A stretch of 64,000 nt of DNA from contig OZ241897.1 in NCBI GenBank assembly GCA_965203535.1, forward strand, positions 1,922,001 to 1,986,000. The letters are read 5' to 3'. The notes below the pieces were generated by a model that saw nothing but the letters and a program-made list of their open reading frames with translations, had not been told where the DNA came from and ran no database searches. Positions 8,158 through 16,601 of this stretch are shown here, piece by piece; within the stretch, counting starts at the first letter, position 1; each line of letters starts with the position of its first letter. The position numbers and the translations under genes are program-made. Source of the DNA: JAJDTT01 sp022827025 (GTDB taxonomy: Bacteria; Acidobacteriota; UBA6911; RPQK01; JAJDTT01).

Positions 8158-9639
8158 GTGAATCGGCCCGAGTCGAACCCGCACGTCTATCCACGCCCGC
8201 CGTCGCTGCTCGAGCGTCCCACCCTCTCCTCGCTCTGGGTCTACCTGGGCCCCGGAGTGATCATCGCCTCGGTGACCATCGCCAGCGGCGAGCTGGTCTT
8301 CGCCTCCCGGAGCGGCGCCATCTTCGGCTACGGAATGCTCTGGTGCTTTCTCTACGCCGGCATCTTCAAGGGGATTCAGGTCTACACGGCGTCCCGGCAC
8401 ATCGTCCTGACCGGAGAGCATCCCATGACCACCTGGTGCTCCATGCCGGTGGTGGGCATGGCGTTTCCGCTGCTCATCGTCGTCCCGGCGGTCATGCTCA
8501 TGCTGGTGGGATTCTCGGCCCTCCCCGAGATCCTGGCGACCTTCATTCACCGGCTCCTGGGAGGGGCCGTGGAGGGACCCGGGATCGGGCCCTGGCAACA
8601 TCTGGAATTCTGGCTCAACGTCTGGGCGACGGTGGTGCTGACCGCCTGCCTGATCCTGGCGCTGATCTCCACCTACGACATCGTGGAGCGCCTCTCCACC
8701 GTGATTCTGGGAGTCATGGTCCTGTGCATCGCTTCGGCCGTGGTGATCCTGGGACCCGACATTCCTGACCTGCTCCAGGGGCTTTTTCTGCCGCGGGTCG
8801 GCGACTACCAGCCCTGGGTCCTGGAGAAATATTCCGAGACCTTTTCCGGGCGCAGTCCCTGGCTGGAGGTCTTGCTCTACATAGGAGCGGTGGGAGGAGG
8901 TTCCCAAGACTACGTGGGGTACATCGGATTCCTGAGGGAGAAGAAATGGGGTTTGGCGGGCGCTCGAGTCGCCGGCACCCGGGAACTGGCCGCGGCGGCG
9001 CGGAATTCCGCCTCGGAGGTGGTCGAGCGGGCACGCCTCTGGACCCGGGCGCCACTGCTGGACACCACCCTCTCCTTCACCTTCGTCATCCTGGTGACCC
9101 TCATGTTCGCCGTCCTGGGATCCATGGTGCTGAATCCGAACCGGGCGATTCCCGACGGCAGCGAGTTCCTCACCGTTCAGGAGTCCTTCCTGACCACTCT
9201 GCATCCCCAGCTCAAGTGGCTCTACCGCGTGGGCGTCTTTTTGGCCTTCATCGGGACCCTCTATGGGGCTTTCGAAGTCTACTCCCGCGTCATCTCGGAG
9301 GGGGTGCGCAGCATCTTTCCCCGTTTCGTAAAGCGGCCTTTCTTCAAGTCCCTGCGTACGGTGACCATTTGCTACTGCTTTCTGGGAGGCTTGCTGCTGG
9401 TCTGGCTCCCCAAGGAAATTGCCGGCGACGTCCTGGGCCGCGTCACCTTCACCGGAGTGATCAGCGGCGGAATCGCCGCCTGCGGACTCTGGTGCTTTGC
9501 CATGATCTGGGCCGACCGTTACCGGCTGCCGCCTCAGCTGCGCATGAGTTGGAAGCTCCGGCTGGCCACCGCCGTTGCCGGCGCCGTCATGTTCTCTCTG
9601 GGAGTCCGTGTCATCGTCTCCTACTTTCAAGGAAGTTGA
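8158..9639 (+). CDS. Nramp-related membrane transporter
   Basis: A 493-residue polytopic membrane protein starting with GTG one base after the upstream stop. The overall pattern (N-terminal YLGPGVIIASVTIASGE, about eleven hydrophobic segments, a conserved GGGSQDYVGYIGFLREKKWG loop) matches the Nramp/SLC11 superfamily. The first helix lacks the DPGN metal-binding motif of true Mn/Fe transporters and has ASVTIASGE instead, so a different substrate is likely. Its place among sugar-acid-type enzymes suggests organic-substrate or other cation uptake, which is inference. Confidence 0.75.
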   Translation: MNRPESNPHVYPRPPSLLERPTLSSLWVYLGPGVIIASVTIASGELVFASRSGAIFGYGMLWCFLYAGIFKGIQVYTASRHIVLTGEHPMTTWCSMPVVGMAFPLLIVVPAVMLMLVGFSALPEILATFIHRLLGGAVEGPGIGPWQHLEFWLNVWATVVLTACLILALISTYDIVERLSTVILGVMVLCIASAVVILGPDIPDLLQGLFLPRVGDYQPWVLEKYSETFSGRSPWLEVLLYIGAVGGGSQDYVGYIGFLREKKWGLAGARVAGTRELAAAARNSASEVVERARLWTRAPLLDTTLSFTFVILVTLMFAVLGSMVLNPNRAIPDGSEFLTVQESFLTTLHPQLKWLYRVGVFLAFIGTLYGAFEVYSRVISEGVRSIFPRFVKRPFFKSLRTVTICYCFLGGLLLVWLPKEIAGDVLGRVTFTGVISGGIAACGLWCFAMIWADRYRLPPQLRMSWKLRLATAVAGAVMFSLGVRVIVSYFQGS

Positions 9640-9641
9640 AA

Positions 9642-10718
9642 ATGAAGCTGAAACAGTACGAACTCCACAGTGTCCATCTTCCGCTGCCCCATCCCATCGG
9701 CGATTCCCAGGTCCGCTTCGTGGATCACCGGGGAACGATTCTGGAGTTGGAGACCGACACCGGCCTGCGGGGAGTCGGTTTTCAAGTCCAGCAGGGGATG
9801 CCAACGGCCGCCCTGAAGGAACTGAAGGAACAGTTCGAATTCCAGACCTGGCCTGCCCTCCTGGAAGCGAACCCTTTCAGCGTCGCCAACCGCATCGAGC
9901 GGCCCCGGGGAGGAAACGTCGGCGCGTCTCCCTTCGGCCTCGTCGTGGAGACGGCGCTCTGGGACCTCATGTCCAAGCACCTGGATCTCCCCCTCTACCG
10001 GCTGCTGGGCGGGACCCGGACCCGGGTCCGGGCCTACGGAAGCACCCTCGACTTCCACCTGACGGACGATGAGTTCCGGGCCAAGCTGATCCGGTTCCGG
10101 GAGCAGGGATTCAAGGCCATGAAGATCAAGGTGGGCCACCCCGACGTCGCGTGGGACCTGGCCCGGATGAGCATCGCCCGCCAGGAGATGGGGCCCGAGC
10201 CGGACCTCATGATCGACGCCAACGAGGCCTGGTCTCCCAAGGAGGCCCTGCTGCGGCTCCACCGCTACCGCGACGAGGGGTTCGATATCTACTGGATGGA
10301 AGACCCCATCGACCGCCACGATCTGGACGGCTACCGCATGCTCTGCTCCGAGATTCCCTTCACCCGGATCAACACCGGGGAATACCTGGGATTCTCCGGG
10401 AAGCGGCGTCTGCTGGAAGCGGCCGCCGTGGACGTGCTCAACGTGCACACGTCCATCTCCGAATCGCGGACGGCCGCCCGGCTGGCAGGCGACTATGGGA
10501 TTCCCGTCTCGCTGGGGAACACTCCTCTGGAGACCGGGGTCCACGCGGCGGTGAGTTTTCCCGAATGCCTCTACATGGAGTTCTCCGACCTGATGTGGAA
10601 CGTGCTGGCCCGGGAGCCGATCCGTTTCGAAGACGGATACGCCATCGCGCCCGATCGTCCCGGCCACGGTCTGGAGTTGGACCGGGAGGCATTGGCCCAT
10701 TATTCGGTCCCGGGATAG
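9642..10718 (+). CDS. Enolase-superfamily enzyme (mandelate racemase/muconate lactonizing type)
   Basis: A 358-residue protein from the ATG at 9642, two bases after the transporter stop. It shows the canonical catalytic set: K161-I-K163, metal ligands D192 (DANEAW), E220 (MEDPI) and the glutamate of NTGEYLG. The C-terminal barrel has NVHTSISESRTAARLAG. Members abstract the proton alpha to a carboxylate, acting as sugar-acid dehydratases, racemases or cycloisomerases. The exact substrate cannot be read. Tight spacing with the transporter suggests co-transcription. Confidence 0.85.
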   Translation: MKLKQYELHSVHLPLPHPIGDSQVRFVDHRGTILELETDTGLRGVGFQVQQGMPTAALKELKEQFEFQTWPALLEANPFSVANRIERPRGGNVGASPFGLVVETALWDLMSKHLDLPLYRLLGGTRTRVRAYGSTLDFHLTDDEFRAKLIRFREQGFKAMKIKVGHPDVAWDLARMSIARQEMGPEPDLMIDANEAWSPKEALLRLHRYRDEGFDIYWMEDPIDRHDLDGYRMLCSEIPFTRINTGEYLGFSGKRRLLEAAAVDVLNVHTSISESRTAARLAGDYGIPVSLGNTPLETGVHAAVSFPECLYMEFSDLMWNVLAREPIRFEDGYAIAPDRPGHGLELDREALAHYSVPG

Positions 10719-10731
10719 TCCCTCATACCCA

Positions 10732-10839
10732 AGATCTTGCGCATATGGCCGAAGAATTTATCGTAGGGGCGCCCCTTGTGGGCGCCCTCTTCCGTCCAAC
10801 CCGGAGCGACACGACACCAATTGGAGAGTCGGTGTCTGG
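10732..10839 (+). repeat. Dispersed repeat, copy B, with perfect 8-bp hairpin
   Basis: This copy is colinear over 108 bp with the minus-strand copy at 3516-3623. The central hairpin is GGGCGCCC (10767-10774), loop CTTGT (10775-10779), GGGCGCCC (10780-10787). No open frame and no U-tract are present. It lies between the enolase-family and Ldh_2 genes, in the 219-bp gap. Confidence 0.85.
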
Positions 10840-10937
10840 AGAGTCGCCGCTCCGGGAGCGAAATTATTGTTCCGGCCTTGCCGGGTCAGGGATCAATCCA
10901 TCGCCCGGACTCCGCCGGATGTTCCAAGGGACAACCG

Positions 10938-12002
10938 ATGCCTAGATTCCGACCTGACGCTCTGAGCCGGATCTTGCAGCGCATCCTGGTGGCGGCGGGG
11001 GCGAAGCCGGCGGAGGCCGAGACCGTCGCCTCGCTGGGGATCGACGCCCATCTGTCGGGCCACGATTCTCACGGCACTCTTTCCCTAATGGGCTACGTGG
11101 GCAAGATCTCGAGCGGAGAGATCGTCCCCGGGGCGCAGGTGGAGGTGATCCGGGAGACCGCCTCGACACTGGTCCTGGACGGGAACTGGGGATTCGGACA
11201 CGTGGTGGTCCGGGAGGCCACGCTCCGGGGCATCCGAAAGGCTCGGGAAGCCGGCGCCTGCGTGGTCAGCGTGCGCCACTGCAACCATCTGGGCCGCCTC
11301 AGCGACTACCTGAGAATGGTCACCGGCGAGGGCATGGCGGCCATCATGATGGCCAACGCCCACGGTCAGCGCGGGTTGGCCGCGGCTTTCGGCGGGATCG
11401 ATCCCCGCCTCTCCACCAATCCCATGGGAGTCGGCGTGCCCACGGGCGGAACTCCCTTGATCCTGGACATGACCACCACCGTCGCCGCCGGCGGAAAGGT
11501 GGCTCTGGCGCACAACCTGGGGGAGCCGGTTCCCGACGGCTGGCTCATCGACAGCCGCGGCCGCCCCACCAACGATCCGGGAGTGATCCTGGAGGACCCT
11601 CCCGGCTCCCTGCTGCCCCTGGGAGGGCCGGCCGGCTACAAGGGATTCGGCCTCGGCCTCGCGGTGGAGGCTCTGGCCGGAGCCCTGAGCGGCGCCGGCT
11701 GCACCGACTGGGACCGGATCCGGGGAGGGAACGCCGTCTTTCTCAACGTCATCGACGTGGCCAGCTTCGCCCGCCCGGAGACCTTTCATTCTCAAATGCA
11801 GGGATTCCTGGAACGAATCAAGGCGTCCCCCAGGGCTCCCGGGTTCGACGAGATCCGGATTCCGGGTGAGCGGGAAGCCAGGGAGCGGCGAAGGCGGAGA
11901 CGGGAAGGCATCGTCCTTCCACAGGCCACTTGGCGCGAGGTTCTGGCAGTGGCCAATGATCTGGGTTTGGACCTGGAAAACAACGAGGGTGAATCACCAT
12001 GA
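10938..12002 (+). CDS. Malate/L-lactate dehydrogenase family (Ldh_2) oxidoreductase
   Basis: A 354-residue NAD(P)-dependent 2-hydroxyacid dehydrogenase of the Ldh_2 (MDH2_LDH2) family, which is unrelated in fold to classical LDH. Family features seen are the N-terminal helical region with GIDAHLSGHDSHGT (catalytic His), the VRHCNHLGRLSDY loop, STNPMGVGVP and PLGGPAGYKGFGL. The ATG at 10938 fits the family N-terminus MPRFRPDALSRIL. Likely role: oxidation of a 2-hydroxy acid produced or used by the adjacent enzymes. Its stop overlaps the PhyH start (ATGA, 11999-12002). Confidence 0.88.
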   Translation: MPRFRPDALSRILQRILVAAGAKPAEAETVASLGIDAHLSGHDSHGTLSLMGYVGKISSGEIVPGAQVEVIRETASTLVLDGNWGFGHVVVREATLRGIRKAREAGACVVSVRHCNHLGRLSDYLRMVTGEGMAAIMMANAHGQRGLAAAFGGIDPRLSTNPMGVGVPTGGTPLILDMTTTVAAGGKVALAHNLGEPVPDGWLIDSRGRPTNDPGVILEDPPGSLLPLGGPAGYKGFGLGLAVEALAGALSGAGCTDWDRIRGGNAVFLNVIDVASFARPETFHSQMQGFLERIKASPRAPGFDEIRIPGEREARERRRRRREGIVLPQATWREVLAVANDLGLDLENNEGESP

Positions 12003-12814
12003 CACGAGATACCGAACAAAGCGTCCGCCAGGCGCTCATGCACCTGGATCTGCAGGGCTTTTACGTCTTGGAGGACGTCATTCCCGCGGACCGGGTCGGC
12101 GAGATCTGCCGCCACGTGGAGGAGACGGTGGCCCGGCACGGAACCGGCGAGAACATCCAGGGACTGGGCAGCCGAAAGGGACTCCTGGCGTTCGATCAGT
12201 CGTTCGCGCCCTACCTGGCCGATCCCCGGATCCTGGGGGTCGCCGAAGCCCTTTTCGGACCCCACTACCGGATCTCTTTCACCACCGCCCACATCAGCTA
12301 TCCGGGTAACCAGCGCGGGAAGCTCCACGCCGACTGGCCCTTCAATCAACACAATGCGGGACACATCCCCGCCCCCTACCCCGATGCGGTCCAGCACCTG
12401 ACCACGCTCTGGATGCTCTCCCCCTTCACCGAGGAGACGGGAGCCACCATCATCGTGCCCGGCAGCCACCGCCACCCCAACAACCCCACCGGCGGCATCG
12501 GCGTGGACCCCATGGCGACGTTCCCCAGCGAGATCCGGGCCACCGGCGACGCCGGCAGCGTCCTCCTTTTCGACAGCCGGCTCTGGCACGCCATCTCCCA
12601 CAACGTGAGTGACAAGGCGAGAGTCGGCATGGCCGTGCGTTACGCACCCTGGTGGTTGAATCTCGACGTCCTGATGCCGGGCTCCGTGGAGCGGACCCGG
12701 ATGGTGGACGAGACCGGGATCATGGACAACGTGGTCACTCCCGTGCCCCGCCACGTCTACGACGGCCTGCCGGAAAACGTGAAGCCGCTATTCCGCCACT
12801 GGGTCGAATCCTGA
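11999..12814 (+). CDS. Phytanoyl-CoA dioxygenase (PhyH) family protein
   Basis: A 271-residue Fe(II)/2-oxoglutarate dioxygenase. The iron-binding facial triad is H110-A-D112 (KLHADWPFN) and H197 (LWHAISHN), and the 2-oxoglutarate-binding Arg is in VRYAPWW. It is translationally coupled to the Ldh_2 gene by an ATGA overlap. PhyH proteins outside eukaryotes hydroxylate diverse small molecules, and the substrate here is unknown. It is the last gene of the catabolic run before the AT-richer island. Confidence 0.88.
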   Translation: MTRDTEQSVRQALMHLDLQGFYVLEDVIPADRVGEICRHVEETVARHGTGENIQGLGSRKGLLAFDQSFAPYLADPRILGVAEALFGPHYRISFTTAHISYPGNQRGKLHADWPFNQHNAGHIPAPYPDAVQHLTTLWMLSPFTEETGATIIVPGSHRHPNNPTGGIGVDPMATFPSEIRATGDAGSVLLFDSRLWHAISHNVSDKARVGMAVRYAPWWLNLDVLMPGSVERTRMVDETGIMDNVVTPVPRHVYDGLPENVKPLFRHWVES

Positions 12815-12865
12815 CACCATAAGCTGGATAAATTTCCGCGCGAGATACAAGGAGAGATTGTTCAG

Positions 12866-13411
12866 ATGGTTGAGAAATGCGAAATCATGCGTGAGGTCGC
12901 GGAAGGTCTCAATAGCATCAAGGCCGAAAGCCCTTCGCGGGTTACAGAGCCGGTCGTTAAGACCAAGTTGTGCAAGATCGGCCGCAAACTCGGCTTCTAT
13001 GTCTGTGCGAAAAGCGTTGAAAAAACCGACTGTGGAGAGTGGCTTTTCGACGTCACCTGGCTCAAATACGACTGCGAAAAGTCCGACTGCGACAAGTCGT
13101 TAGTCTACGTGCCCTTGGCGGCGGAGTGCGAATGGGGCGCTCGCAAGCACATCTACGATGACTTTCAGAAACTTCTTCTGGCGCGCGCAAGTGTCGCCTT
13201 GATGATCTTCGAGGCGCGCGAATGCAGTTCCAAGAAAATGGCCGACTGGCTTGCCGAAAAAGTTGGGAAATTTCGTGGTTCAGGCGACGAGAACGCTTGG
13301 CTGTTGGCGGCGTGGGAAAGGAACGATTACCAGGAAAAGGGCTGGTCGTTCAGATATTTCACAATTCAGGACAATGTTGCGATCCCCTTCCAGCCGTCAT
13401 CCGAGGGCTGA
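12866..13411 (+). CDS. Hypothetical protein, possible PD-(D/E)xK nuclease-like fold
   Basis: A 181-residue protein I do not recognise by name. The core reads E58-W-L-F-D62, then 24 residues later E87-C-E89-W, then D98-D99-F-Q-K-L, a layout like restriction-endonuclease-fold proteins in which D and E-x-E/K bind metal. It is cysteine-rich in the first half (C36, C47, C56, C70, C75, C88). Base composition is lower in GC than the upstream catabolic genes, marking the start of the accessory island. No partner gene is coupled to it. The nuclease assignment is inference from spacing only. Confidence 0.55.
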   Translation: MVEKCEIMREVAEGLNSIKAESPSRVTEPVVKTKLCKIGRKLGFYVCAKSVEKTDCGEWLFDVTWLKYDCEKSDCDKSLVYVPLAAECEWGARKHIYDDFQKLLLARASVALMIFEARECSSKKMADWLAEKVGKFRGSGDENAWLLAAWERNDYQEKGWSFRYFTIQDNVAIPFQPSSEG

Positions 13412-13717
13412 TCATCATCCCGTTCGGTGACTTGAACGCCGGGATCATGGCGACCGGGGTGGCGTGAGCTAGACTCACTGATCACCTCGTTTGTGACGTC
13501 GGAAGTCTCAGAAACACAAGTATTTGATTCGGTGCCTGGGCGCTACTCCCATAGCATCACATTCTGGAAAGACCAGAGGATGGTGGCAACTCGCATGAGA
13601 CACTGGAACATCTCCGGCCCGTTGCTGATTCCAAGGCCCACCCAGGTCGGCTCTTCGAGCATCTGATGAAGGTGATTTTCACCAACGACCCCCATAATCA
13701 ACGGAACGATAGCGATC
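13412..13717. other. Intergenic stretch with no supported gene
   Basis: A 306-bp AT-richer stretch at the left part of the island. A 67-codon minus-strand frame at 13543-13746 overlaps the higA 3' end, but has no ribosome site and no recognisable domain. I see no convincing promoter, repeat or RNA. Confidence 0.5.
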
Positions 13718-14011
13718 TCAGGTGTGATACGGCTCGCAGCGCCCAACCTTGATCTGGTCCTGGGTCCGGCGTGCTTGGGCGAGATCGTAGGCGGCCTGTA
13801 ACCTCATCCAATGGTCGGCCGTAGACCATCCAAGCTTCTCCAATCGGATGGCGATTTCGGCAGAAATACCCGACTTTTCGTTGACCAGATTGCTCAAGGT
13901 CTGACGCGTCACACTGAGAGGTTCGGCTGCCCTGGACACGGTCAGTTCCAGTGCAGCGATACAATCCTGCCGAACAATACGGCCTGGATGGGGCGGATCC
14001 TTCATAGGCAT
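13718..14011 (-). CDS. higA: HigA-family antitoxin, orphan
   Basis: A 97-residue XRE-type antitoxin. The N-terminus MPMKDPPHPGRIV is the family hallmark, followed by the helix-turn-helix LSVTRQTLSNLVNEKSGIS and the typical C-terminal segment WMRLQAAYDLAQARR. The start at 14011 has AAGGAG about 9 bp upstream. A HigB toxin should lie just upstream on the same strand, but that space holds a transposase fragment instead, so the antitoxin is an orphan. It may still bind DNA as a repressor. The last residues are divergent from the family consensus. Confidence 0.85.
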   Translation of the reverse strand: MPMKDPPHPGRIVRQDCIAALELTVSRAAEPLSVTRQTLSNLVNEKSGISAEIAIRLEKLGWSTADHWMRLQAAYDLAQARRTQDQIKVGRCEPYHT

Positions 14012-14107
14012 GGCTGCTTTCTCCTTGGTTTCAGTATCAAGAAGGTCGGCGAGGCCAACGACGCAAGATCCAGCAAAACCGGAATATCGGTGCTTATGAG
14101 GACCTCG

Positions 14108-14248
14108 CCCGTACTCACCCTCCAGCGTCACCTGCGCGTTGTAGCGCTGCTGGAACCCTTCCGTACTGGTGTTCATGGTCCCGCTCTCCGGGTCCGTGAA
14201 GTTGCTCCGTGCCTTCGGATCCGGGTCTTCATTTCTGAAGGCCCTCAA
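14108..14248 (-). pseudogene. Transposase fragment, IS1182/IS4-like
   Basis: About 45 codons read DPDPKARSNFTDPESGTM, then GFQQRYNAQVTLEG, which matches the internal region of IS1182-type DDE transposases (consensus FTDPESRIM and YNAQ). No flanking transposase sequence remains in frame. It lies directly upstream of orphan higA, where higB would be expected, so an insertion and decay event may have removed the toxin. Confidence 0.65.
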
Positions 14249-14429
14249 TCCATGAAGTGCGATTGACGTTGATTGCCTCCAAGTCGCTCATGAAAATCGG
14301 AGGCGGAAGTGATGTCAAGACGTTGGCGCCCTCCCCGACTGCGCTACTCCGGGAGTGGCTGGGCCGATCCAGAACTTCCACCGGAAGACGACTCGCCCGG
14401 ATTTCAGATTGACACGAAGTGCGGCACTG

Positions 14430-14777
14430 TCGCACATTGAGTTCGTGCGTGTCTTCGTCACCAAGACGCATTAGCGAGCGGTGCGCAATCTCCTGTCGGA
14501 AGCAGATCGAAAGGCCATGGAGGTGGCCATCACCGCCGATCCGGGCGTTGCGCCAGTGATTCGGGGAACCGGAAGGCTACGGAAACTGCGCTGGGCGGTA
14601 CCGGGACGGGGCGAGCGGGGTGGAATCCGCACGATCTACTTCCCTCACGCACGATCCGAGGCAGTTTAACTGCTGACCGCGTACGCCAAACCGGATCGGG
14701 AAGACCTGAGTGCAGGGGACAGGAAGGCGCTTTCGCGGTTTGTGGCCGCAATCAAGAACGAGGAGAAATACCGATGA
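14430..14777 (+). pseudogene. RelE/HigB-like toxin, disrupted by two stop codons
   Basis: The frame encodes a RelE/HigB-type RNase toxin pattern: NLLSEADRKAMEVAI, GTGRLRKLRWAVPGRGERGG, IRTIYF, then LLTAYAKPDREDLSAGDRKA. It is interrupted by TAG at 14472-14474 and TAA at 14667-14669, with no frameshift between. The stop at 14775-14777 overlaps the antitoxin ATG (14774), the usual toxin-first gene order. Readthrough aside, no full-length toxin can be made. Confidence 0.8.
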
Positions 14778-15078
14778 CGACTCAGAGCACCCGAGTGGGA
14801 CGCGAGGTGGAAAAGGCCTTGGAAGAAGTACTTGCCCACGTGCGTGGCGAAACGCCCCTACCTTGCCGAATCGTCGATGATCCGGCCGCGGAGCACATTT
14901 TGCGCTGCGCAAACGCATGAAACTCAGCCGCCAGAAGTTCGCCGATCGATTCGGACTGGACGCCCGTGCGGTTCAGGATTGGGAACAGGGCCGACGGGTT
15001 CCCGACCGCGCGGCGCGCGTCCTGTTGACGGTTATCGACCGCGACCCCGAGGCGGTCGTGCGCGTCCTTGACGGGTGA
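14774..15078 (+). pseudogene. XRE-type antitoxin, frameshifted
   Basis: The first frame reads MTTQSTRVGREVEKALEEVL and ends early near 14919. From about 14900 a second frame continues the same protein: FALRKRMKLSRQKFADRFG, then ARAVQDWEQGRRVPDRAARV to the stop at 15076-15078. Together they form a typical helix-turn-helix antitoxin for RelE/HigB-like toxins (the DWEQGRR motif is diagnostic). The break is a single frameshift in the run attttgcg. The pair with the upstream toxin is therefore fully decayed. Confidence 0.8.
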
Positions 15079-15235
15079 GGGAGGCCGATAATGATCGAAC
15101 GCAGCGGCGGCAATCGTTCGCTGACCTGGGACTCCCGGATCCTAACGTCTAGCTGATCGAAGTCTAGTTGGTCACGCCGACCGACAAGCTCAATCGTTGC
15201 GAACGGGAGCGACACAAGTTCCTCTGGCCGCCCTA

Positions 15236-16454
15236 GTACCCAATAACATGTAACTGTCCGTATACTATGAGTCGGAGGCTAGAGAACTCGGAAGGAGTAG
15301 TTCTCATGGCACCACGCTATCGCGTCACCCTCACTGCCGAAGAGCGCGCGGAATTGAAGGCTTTGACCCGCGCCGTGACCAAGACCACCGGAAAGCGGTT
15401 ACTGTACGCGCGGACGGTGTTGTCGTGCGACCGCGGGTCGGAAGGGCGGGGATGGACCGTGGCCCGGGTGGCCGAGGCGCAGGGCGTCTGCACCCGCACG
15501 ATTGAGCACTTGAAACGGCGGTTCATGGAGCAGGGGTTGGAGTTTGCGTTGGAGCGCAAGTGGCGGGTGCGGCCGCCACGGAAAGTCATCTTCGACGGCG
15601 CGTTTGAGGCTCGCCTGGGCGCCTTGGCGTCTTCCCCGGTCCCGCCGGGGAGCACGCGCTGGACCCTGCGCTTGCTGGCGGAGAAAGTGGTGAAACTGGG
15701 GTGGGTCGAGCGGGTGTCGGTGATGACGGGGTAGTGGACGTTGAAAAAACCAATGTCCGCCTCATCGAAAGAAGTACTGGCGGATCCCGCCCCGGGACAG
15801 CGTCGCCTTCGTAGCCTGCATGGAGGACGTTTTGGAAGTCTATGCCCGTCCCTACGACCTCCCTCGTCCGCTCGCCTGCATGGACGAGACCAACAAGCAG
15901 TTGATCGGAGAAGTGGCGCAGCCATTGCCCGCTGAACCCGGCCAGCCGGAGCGGATCGAGCATGAGTACGTGCGCCACGGTGTGGCGCAGATCGTCCTGG
16001 AGGTGGAGGCGCTGACGGGCCGAAGCGATGTGGAGGCGGGTGAACTGCGCACGCGGCAGGATTGGGCCCGCTGGATCGAGGGCCTGCTGGAACGGCGATA
16101 TCCAGAGGCCGAGCGGGTGGTCCTGGTCCTGGACAACCTGAGCACGCACGGCATCGAATCGCTGTACACGACTTACGAGCCGCGACACGCCCGCCAATTG
16201 GCACAACGACTCGCGCTCCATTACACGCCGAGGCACGGGAGCTGGCTCAACATTGACGAAATCGAACTGAGCGCGCTTTGCGGACAATGCCTGCACCGCC
16301 GCATTCCATGTCTGGCCAAGATGCAACGCGAGATCGAGGCTTGGGTCGTGGATCGGAATCAACGCCAAACCGAGATCAACTGGCAATTCAATACGGAAGA
16401 TGCATGGATCAAGCTGAAGAGCCCGTATCCACAACTGTAAGTGTTAATGAGTAC
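15236..16454 (+). mobile_element. IS630-family element with intact ends and TA target duplication
   Basis: The left end GTACCCAATAACA (from 15236) and the reverse complement of the right end GTACTCATTAACA (to 16454) match at 11 of 13 positions. Both are flanked by TA (15234-15235 and 16455-16456), the target duplication of IS630/Tc1-type elements. The element is 1219 bp and holds one degraded transposase gene. It separates the toxin-antitoxin remnants from hsdM. Confidence 0.8.
15306..16440 (+). pseudogene. IS630-family transposase, frameshifted
   Basis: The N-terminal part (from ATG 15306, GGAAGGAG upstream) has the helix-turn-helix region VARVAEAQGVCTRTIEHLKR and ends at a stop near 15734. 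The catalytic part continues in other frames: a KKYWRIPPRDSVAFVACMED segment, then from 15820 CMDETNKQL (first Asp), LVLDNLSTH (second Asp) and HGSWLNIDEIE (Glu), ending at 16440. At least two frame changes lie at 15720-15790. The DDE residues persist but no intact transposase can be made, so mobility would need a related IS elsewhere. Confidence 0.85.
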
Positions 16455-16601
16455 TAGCAATCGAGGACATGAACAATGGCAGAATTCCTGGCAGAGTCCA
16501 TTGCACCAACGACCGAACGGACGGGAAGGCCTACTTTGGTCACCAACGAACCGCTCATTGTTCACTAATCTCAATAATGTGAGGCGAAAGGAGGCACACT
16601 G

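Noticed and set aside
13543..13746. 67-codon minus-strand frame overlapping the higA 3' end
   Set aside because: No ribosome site, no domain, and composition like the surrounding intergenic DNA.
16476..16568. 30-codon plus-strand frame (MAEFLAESIAPTTERTGRPT) before hsdM
   Set aside because: No ribosome site and no similarity that I recognise; may be a gene tail beyond the IS630 insertion, but cannot be supported.
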